A stretch of 64,000 nt of DNA, taken from NCBI GenBank assembly GCA_051881615.1, contig JBJEQF010000029.1, positions 1 to 64,000 on the forward strand, read 5' to 3'. Shown in pieces: positions 59,924 to 64,000 of the stretch. Position 1 is the stretch's first letter. Each line of letters starts with the position of its first letter. Position numbers and translations under genes: made by a program. Under the pieces are notes generated by a model. It saw nothing but the letters and a program-made list of their open reading frames with translations. It did not search any database and was not told the DNA's origin. Source of the stretch: CAMFTQ01 sp051881615 (GTDB lineage: Bacteria; Bacillota; Clostridia; Oscillospirales; Acutalibacteraceae).

Positions 59924-60793
59924 TTAGTTCTTTCTATCCAAAAGACTTAGTGCAAATTCCTTTATCTGTGAAGTGTCGCTGTCAAATTCATCAAGCGACT
60001 TTACAGCCTTTACTGTCAGCTCGTTTGCAATCTCTTTGCATTTTTCAAGTCCCAGCAAGGACACATAGGTTGACTTGTTGTTTTCTGCGTCACTGCCTAC
60101 AGGCTTGCCAAGCTCCGAGGAGGTTGAGGTGACGTCAAGTATATCGTCAATTATCTGAAAGGCAAGTCCGATATTTTCTCCGAATGAACGTGCGGCTGAG
60201 ATTTTTCTGTCATCTGCGCCTGCGCTTATACAGCCCATTTCACAAGCCGCCATTATGAGTGCGCTTGTTTTTTTAACGTCCATTTCCTTTAAAATATCTA
60301 CAGACGCATTTTTGTTTTCGTAGGTTAAATCTATTGTCTGACCGCCGACCATACCCTTAGCGCCTGCGTACCTTGCGAGTGCCAATGCGGCTTTTGCGCT
60401 TGTATTATTTTCATCTTCTTGTGAAAGTGCAGTTTCAAACGCAAGCGTTAAAAGCGCGTCACCGGCAAGCAGTGCGATATCCTCGCCGAAAACCTTGTGG
60501 TTTGACGGTCTGCCCCTGCGGTAATCGTCATTATCCATACAGGGTAAATCATCGTGAATAAGCGAGTAGGTGTGAATCATCTCGACAGCACAGGCAAACG
60601 GCAAGGCATTCTCAACTGTACCGCCGCAAGCGTCTGCAAACATCAGCGTTAAAAGAGGACGAACACGCTTACCGCCTGCTTTTAAGCTGTATTTCATAGA
60701 CTTTATAAGCTCTGCTTCAAGACAGCTTTCACTTGGCAGACTGCTGTCGAGCGCATTTTCTATCAGATTTATCATAGTAATTATATCATTCAT
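59924..60793 (-). CDS. ispA: polyprenyl synthetase, farnesyl/geranyl diphosphate synthase type
   Basis: A 289-residue trans-prenyltransferase. The first Asp-rich motif DDLPCMDNDD is at 81-90 and the second, DDILD, at about 218-222; lysine and arginine diphosphate ligands GGKRVRP are at 40-46. The length fits a farnesyl diphosphate synthase. It overlaps the xseB stop by one base (TGATG). Confidence 0.95.
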   Translation of the reverse strand: MNDIITMINLIENALDSSLPSESCLEAELIKSMKYSLKAGGKRVRPLLTLMFADACGGTVENALPFACAVEMIHTYSLIHDDLPCMDNDDYRRGRPSNHKVFGEDIALLAGDALLTLAFETALSQEDENNTSAKAALALARYAGAKGMVGGQTIDLTYENKNASVDILKEMDVKKTSALIMAACEMGCISAGADDRKISAARSFGENIGLAFQIIDDILDVTSTSSELGKPVGSDAENNKSTYVSLLGLEKCKEIANELTVKAVKSLDEFDSDTSQIKEFALSLLDRKN

Positions 60794-61017
60794 CAGAAAA
60801 CATCTCCGCTGTTTTTTATACTTTGAATACGGCTGTTAATTTCTTCAATTTTGCCCTTGCCGTTTTCAAGCTCCTTGTAGCAATATTCTATCAGTGTGAA
60901 GGATTTTTCGTATAGTCTCATACTTTCTTCAAGTGTAATATCGTTTCTTTCCATTTGTCTGACTATTCTCTCAAGCTCCTGCGAGGCTTGCTCGAAGGTC
61001 ATATTATTATCTACCAT
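60793..61017 (-). CDS. xseB: exodeoxyribonuclease VII small subunit
   Basis: A 74-residue helical protein with the XseB pattern MTFEQASQELERIVRQMER and LEESMRLYEKSFTLIEYC. XseB clamps the large subunit XseA. In most Firmicutes xseA lies directly upstream; here whiA does. The ATG at 61017 has AAGGA nine bases before it; an earlier ATG overlapping the whiA stop has none at good distance. Confidence 0.93.
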   Translation of the reverse strand: MVDNNMTFEQASQELERIVRQMERNDITLEESMRLYEKSFTLIEYCYKELENGKGKIEEINSRIQSIKNSGDVF

Positions 61018-61022
61018 TTTTA

Positions 61023-61952
61023 TCATTCCTTACTCTTTATGCTGTCTGCTATTTCAAGTATTTTTTCTATTCTGTGATTAACTCCGCTTCGGCTTATCGG
61101 CGGCGACATCATCTGCCCTAAGTCACGCAGAGAAAGCTCAGGATTTTCAAGCCTTATGCTTGCAAGCTGTAAAAGCTGCGGCGGCAAACTTTCAAGTCCC
61201 CTATTATTTTTGATTTTTTCGATAGCGTTTATTTGCTTTGCGGCGGCTGCTGCCGTTTTGCCTAAGTTTGCAACCTCTGAATTTCTTTTTCTGTTTACAA
61301 CATTTCTCAGCTGCTTCATCGCCTTTGCGCCCATAATTTCCATAGCACAATTATATGCGCCCATATACGTGAGTAAATCTGCAATCTGCTCGCTGTCTTT
61401 TATGTACTCTACAAAGCTGCCTGTTCTTAATATCTGCTTGGAAGTAATCTGCGTTTCTTCTATTTCTCTTATGAGCGTTGAAAGGTCTGTGCAAAGGCTT
61501 TTGTATGGTACGCAGAATTCAAGGTGGTAGTTTTTTTCGGGGTCGTTTACAGAACCGCAGGCAAGAAACGCACCTCGCAGAAAATCAGCCTTGTTGTAGT
61601 CCTCTTCAATATTTGCCCTGTTTATTCGCAGTGTGACGTCGCTTTTGCTGTGGCCGAAATATGAAAAAATCTTCTCACATTCAAGGCTGTCGATAATTTT
61701 TATAGTGTAAAGCTGTGTTTTCTTTTTTACCGCCTTTAGTGTTGTCTGCTTTTCGATAAGCGGTGAAAAAAGTATCGTCATAAGATCAACAAAACGTGCG
61801 GCGGCGTAGTTATTTTCTGTTGTAAAAATTATTTCGTTATATGAAAACCTCTTTGCAAAAAGGAGCATTGCGTAGCACTCTGCCTTTAGCTTTGAAGGCT
61901 CTGTTGCGGTATTCTGACAAAGCTCTTTTTTTACAGTTGATGCAAAGGACAT
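61023..61952 (-). CDS. whiA: DNA-binding protein WhiA
   Basis: A 309-residue WhiA: a homing-endonuclease-like N-terminal part (about 1-200, with LRGAFLACGSVNDPEKNYHLEF) that has lost catalysis, and a C-terminal helix-turn-helix (LSLRDLGQMMSPPISRSGVNHR). It influences division and chromosome segregation in Gram-positives and sporulation in Streptomyces. It follows rapZ by 44 bases, without yvcK between. Confidence 0.95.
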   Translation of the reverse strand: MSFASTVKKELCQNTATEPSKLKAECYAMLLFAKRFSYNEIIFTTENNYAAARFVDLMTILFSPLIEKQTTLKAVKKKTQLYTIKIIDSLECEKIFSYFGHSKSDVTLRINRANIEEDYNKADFLRGAFLACGSVNDPEKNYHLEFCVPYKSLCTDLSTLIREIEETQITSKQILRTGSFVEYIKDSEQIADLLTYMGAYNCAMEIMGAKAMKQLRNVVNRKRNSEVANLGKTAAAAAKQINAIEKIKNNRGLESLPPQLLQLASIRLENPELSLRDLGQMMSPPISRSGVNHRIEKILEIADSIKSKE

Positions 61953-61996
61953 TTTTTTCAACCTTTCATAGGAATAAGGGTTTTATGTACGCTTTA

Positions 61997-62863
61997 TTAC
62001 GCTTTCCATATGTCACGGTGCTGGATTGCCGACTTTTGACCCATTTCTACAAAATGATGGTTTAAAAGTCTTGCGATTGTAACCGAGCGGTGCTTGCCGC
62101 CTGTGCAGCCTATGGCGATTACAAGCTCGCTTTTGCACTCTTTTTTGTAAAGCGGAATAAGGTAGTCGATAAGCGGTAAGAGCCTGTCTATAAACTGCTG
62201 TGTTTCGTCAAAGCCTAAAACATATTCACGCACAGCCTCGTCAAGACCTGTCAAGGGCTTTAGCTCCGGTATATAGTAGGGATTTGGCAGACATCTTACG
62301 TCAAACATTAAATCTGCTTCAAGCGGTATGCCGTACTTAAAGCCGAATGAAACGCACGTTACAATAAGGCTTTTTGTGAAGTCGCCCGTAAACATTGTTG
62401 TAACTCTTTGCTTTAGCTGTTTTACCGATAGCTTTGATGTATCTATTACGTAATTTGCCGTCAGCTTTATATCGTGCAAAAGCTGTTCCTCAAGCTTTAC
62501 TGCGTCCTCTGTTGTGCAGCCTGAAAACGAATCTGCCAGAGGGTGTTTTCTGCGTGTTTCTTTATACCTTGTGATCAGAACGTCTGTGTTTGCGTCAAGG
62601 TAAAGGATTTTATATTTTTTGCCCTCTGCGTCAAACTTCTGCAGCTCGATTTTAAGAGGGTCTGTTAAATCGCCTGCTCTTATATCGACTACTACGGCGA
62701 CCTTTTTCATACTGTTTTCTGCTGTTTTTTCGCACAAATCGTAGAACGTGTGCAAAAGCTGGGGCGGAATATTATCTACACAATAAAAGCCTATATCCTC
62801 AAGCGAGTGGAGTGCGTGTGTTTTGCCTGCACCCGACAAGCCTGTTATGATTACAAATTCCAT
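61997..62863 (-). CDS. rapZ: RNase adapter protein RapZ (YvcJ)
   Basis: A 288-residue P-loop protein, GLSGAGKT at 8-15, with the C-terminal YvcJ domain containing GCTGGKHRSV. In E. coli RapZ guides RNase E to GlmZ; in Bacillus YvcJ is a nucleotide-binding protein linked to competence. The Firmicutes role is less clear. ATG after AAGGAGAG. Between murB and whiA. Confidence 0.95.
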   Translation of the reverse strand: MEFVIITGLSGAGKTHALHSLEDIGFYCVDNIPPQLLHTFYDLCEKTAENSMKKVAVVVDIRAGDLTDPLKIELQKFDAEGKKYKILYLDANTDVLITRYKETRRKHPLADSFSGCTTEDAVKLEEQLLHDIKLTANYVIDTSKLSVKQLKQRVTTMFTGDFTKSLIVTCVSFGFKYGIPLEADLMFDVRCLPNPYYIPELKPLTGLDEAVREYVLGFDETQQFIDRLLPLIDYLIPLYKKECKSELVIAIGCTGGKHRSVTIARLLNHHFVEMGQKSAIQHRDIWKA

Positions 62864-62888
62864 AATACTCTCCTTATATTACAGGACT

Positions 62889-63800
62889 TTAGTTACCGAT
62901 ACTGATAATTTCCTGTTCAAGCATAACGCCTGTTTTATAGGCTACCGTTTTTTTGATTTCATCAATCAGCGACTGTACATCCTTAGCTGTTGCGTTGCCG
63001 TTGTTTACTATAAAGCCGCAGTGCTTTGGACTTACCTGTGCGTCACCTATGCTCAACCCCTTTAGTCCGCACTGCTCAACAAGTGCGCCTGCAAAGTTAC
63101 CCTGTGGGCGTTTGAACACACTGCCGGCACTTGGCAGCTCTATCGGCTGTTTTGACTTACGGCGGTTCATAAAGTCCTGCATTTTTTCGTTTATTTCGTC
63201 CTTGTCGCCCTTTTTAAGCGTTACGGTGACACCTGTTATTATATATTTGTTTTCTTTATATGCACTGTTTCTGTAAGAAAAATTAAGGTCGTCACCCTTT
63301 AGCTCTCCTGTTTTTCCGTCAGGTGTTATGTGAGTACAGGAAACGGTTACGTCCTTCATCTCGCCGCCGTATGCGCCGGCGTTCATATAGGCAGCTCCGC
63401 CTACTGAGCCGGGTATTCCCCACGCAAATTCAAGTCCCGACAGCTCGTATGAAAGCGCAGTTTTGCACAGCCTTGCAAGCGTTGCACCTGCTCCGCAGTA
63501 AAGCGTTGTATCACTAATTTTTTTAATCAGCTTAAAATCGCCGTCAAGCCTTATTACAACGCAGTCTAAGCCGTTATCGCTTACAAGAAGATTACTGCCG
63601 TTGCCGAGTACAAAATAAGGCAGACTAAAAATTTTGCAAAGGTCTAATATTTTTATAAGCTCTGTTTCATTTTGAGCATAAGCCATAACGCTTGCGTCAC
63701 CGCCGATTTTAAAGGTGGTGTGACTGCTCATAGACTCATCTGTTTTAAATTTAATTCCGCAATCGGAAAGCTGTGTGCAAAAATCATTATAATTATTCAT
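62889..63800 (-). CDS. murB: UDP-N-acetylenolpyruvoylglucosamine reductase
   Basis: MurB reduces UDP-GlcNAc-enolpyruvate to UDP-MurNAc, with FAD and NADPH. The 303-residue protein has the FAD-binding TTFKIGG and LGNGSNLLVSD, then GLEFAWGIPGSVGGAAYMNAG (shortened: IPGSVGGA), and the catalytic serine in PSAGSVFKRP, which marks a type IIa MurB. The ATG at 63800 follows GGAGG. The order murB-rapZ is common in Clostridia. Confidence 0.96.
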   Translation of the reverse strand: MNNYNDFCTQLSDCGIKFKTDESMSSHTTFKIGGDASVMAYAQNETELIKILDLCKIFSLPYFVLGNGSNLLVSDNGLDCVVIRLDGDFKLIKKISDTTLYCGAGATLARLCKTALSYELSGLEFAWGIPGSVGGAAYMNAGAYGGEMKDVTVSCTHITPDGKTGELKGDDLNFSYRNSAYKENKYIITGVTVTLKKGDKDEINEKMQDFMNRRKSKQPIELPSAGSVFKRPQGNFAGALVEQCGLKGLSIGDAQVSPKHCGFIVNNGNATAKDVQSLIDEIKKTVAYKTGVMLEQEIISIGN

Positions 63801-63836
63801 AAATCCTCCGATTGATTCTGTTATGTAGAGCATATT

Positions 63837-64000
63837 TTAAACGATTGATATGCCCTTTTCGCTCATATATTCAGTCAGGTTTTTAATTGAGCTGTTCACT
63901 ACAAGCTCGGGCGGAAATGACAGCTCCTCCAACACCTTTAGTGTGCTGTTCATTCTGCCCAGACTTGTGAAATAATGTGCGTCTGAGTTCACACAGATTC
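63837..64000 (-). CDS. PHP domain phosphatase/phosphoesterase, C-terminal part (runs off the window)
   Basis: The last 54 codons of a gene that continues past base 64000. The fragment ICVNSDAHYFTSLGRMN holds the SDAH metal-binding motif near the end of PHP-domain phosphoesterases of the YcdX type, followed by a helix and the stop. Such a gene often stands next to murB or rapZ in Clostridia. It is 36 bases from the murB start, so it is likely the upstream member of the same operon. Confidence 0.78.
   Translation of the reverse strand, partial: ICVNSDAHYFTSLGRMNSTLKVLEELSFPPELVVNSSIKNLTEYMSEKGISIV

Noticed and set aside
1..64000. Prophage, IS element, tRNA or rRNA genes
   Set aside because: I looked for transposase or integrase motifs, tRNA cloverleaf sequences and rRNA segments on both strands and found none that I could support.

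Overview
The window looks like a chromosomal segment of a low-to-mid G+C, endospore-forming Firmicute of the class Clostridia, most like the Ruminococcaceae/Oscillospiraceae (a Ruminococcus-like gut anaerobe is my best guess). The grounds are: several sporulation genes (spoIIR, yabP, yabQ, a SpoIVFB-like protease, a SpoVB-type flippase), Firmicutes helicase-nuclease genes addA/addB, a ferredoxin-linked NfnAB transhydrogenase typical of anaerobes, a CIRCE-controlled groESL operon, strong Shine-Dalgarno sequences with many TTG/GTG starts, and a secreted dockerin protein as in Ruminococcus cellulosome/amylosome systems. No plasmid, phage, IS or CRISPR locus is visible. Almost all of the window is conserved core genome.

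Layout. 1-3.2 kb (minus): an ArsC/Spx-like protein, murD and two M42 peptidases. 3.2-6.7 kb (minus): SpoIVFA-like stub, SpoIVFB-like protease, a large radical SAM protein and its DUF2344 partner. 6.8-11 kb (minus): MATE exporter, then vanZ-nfnA-nfnB. 11.2-14.6 kb (plus): small membrane exporter and two FAD-dependent proteins. 14.7-21.6 kb: addB-addA. 21.7-25.4 kb: ispE, spoIIR, an Lrp-type regulator with its aminotransferase, and a LURP-one-like protein. 25.5-29.6 kb: nadE, an O-antigen-ligase-like protein and a sugar transferase. 29.6-30.5 kb is RNA-rich: a candidate orphan small RNA (minus), the DUF1292 gene, and a 6S RNA gene in front of gpsA (plus). 31.5-32.8 kb is the one accessory-looking patch: a dockerin gene, a dockerin remnant, heptamer repeats and two copies of one terminator. 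32.8-38.9 kb: groESL with CIRCE and promoter, then a TrpXYZ-like ABC transporter with two binding proteins. 39-47.3 kb: azlCD, an RNA methyltransferase, hpf, an S1 protein, divIC, yabQ, yabP, rqcP, hup, mazG, the SpoVB-like gene and a zinc-ribbon gene, one long minus-strand run. 47.3-64 kb: a second long run, PHP phosphatase (partial), murB, rapZ, whiA, xseB, ispA, dxs, tlyA, nadK, argR, recN, recJ, relA, dtd, an MBL hydrolase and hemZ.

The gene functions are mostly housekeeping: cell wall (murB, murD, flippase), isoprenoids (ispE, dxs, ispA), recombination repair (addAB, recN, recJ, xseB), NAD(P) supply (nadE, nadK, nfnAB), stringent response and translation quality control (relA, dtd, rqcP, hpf), and sporulation.

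The most unusual thing I found is regulatory. At several junctions between co-directional genes the terminator or Shine-Dalgarno-masking hairpin overlaps the promoter of the next gene, so that transcripts starting at the internal promoter would lack the upstream arm of the hairpin while read-through transcripts would contain it (spoIIR, nadE, the second ABC binding protein, yabP; a variant in front of the gene at 11769). If real, this is a compact insulator that lets a downstream gene be expressed only from its own promoter. Promoters, terminators and hairpins were read by eye and are predictions.
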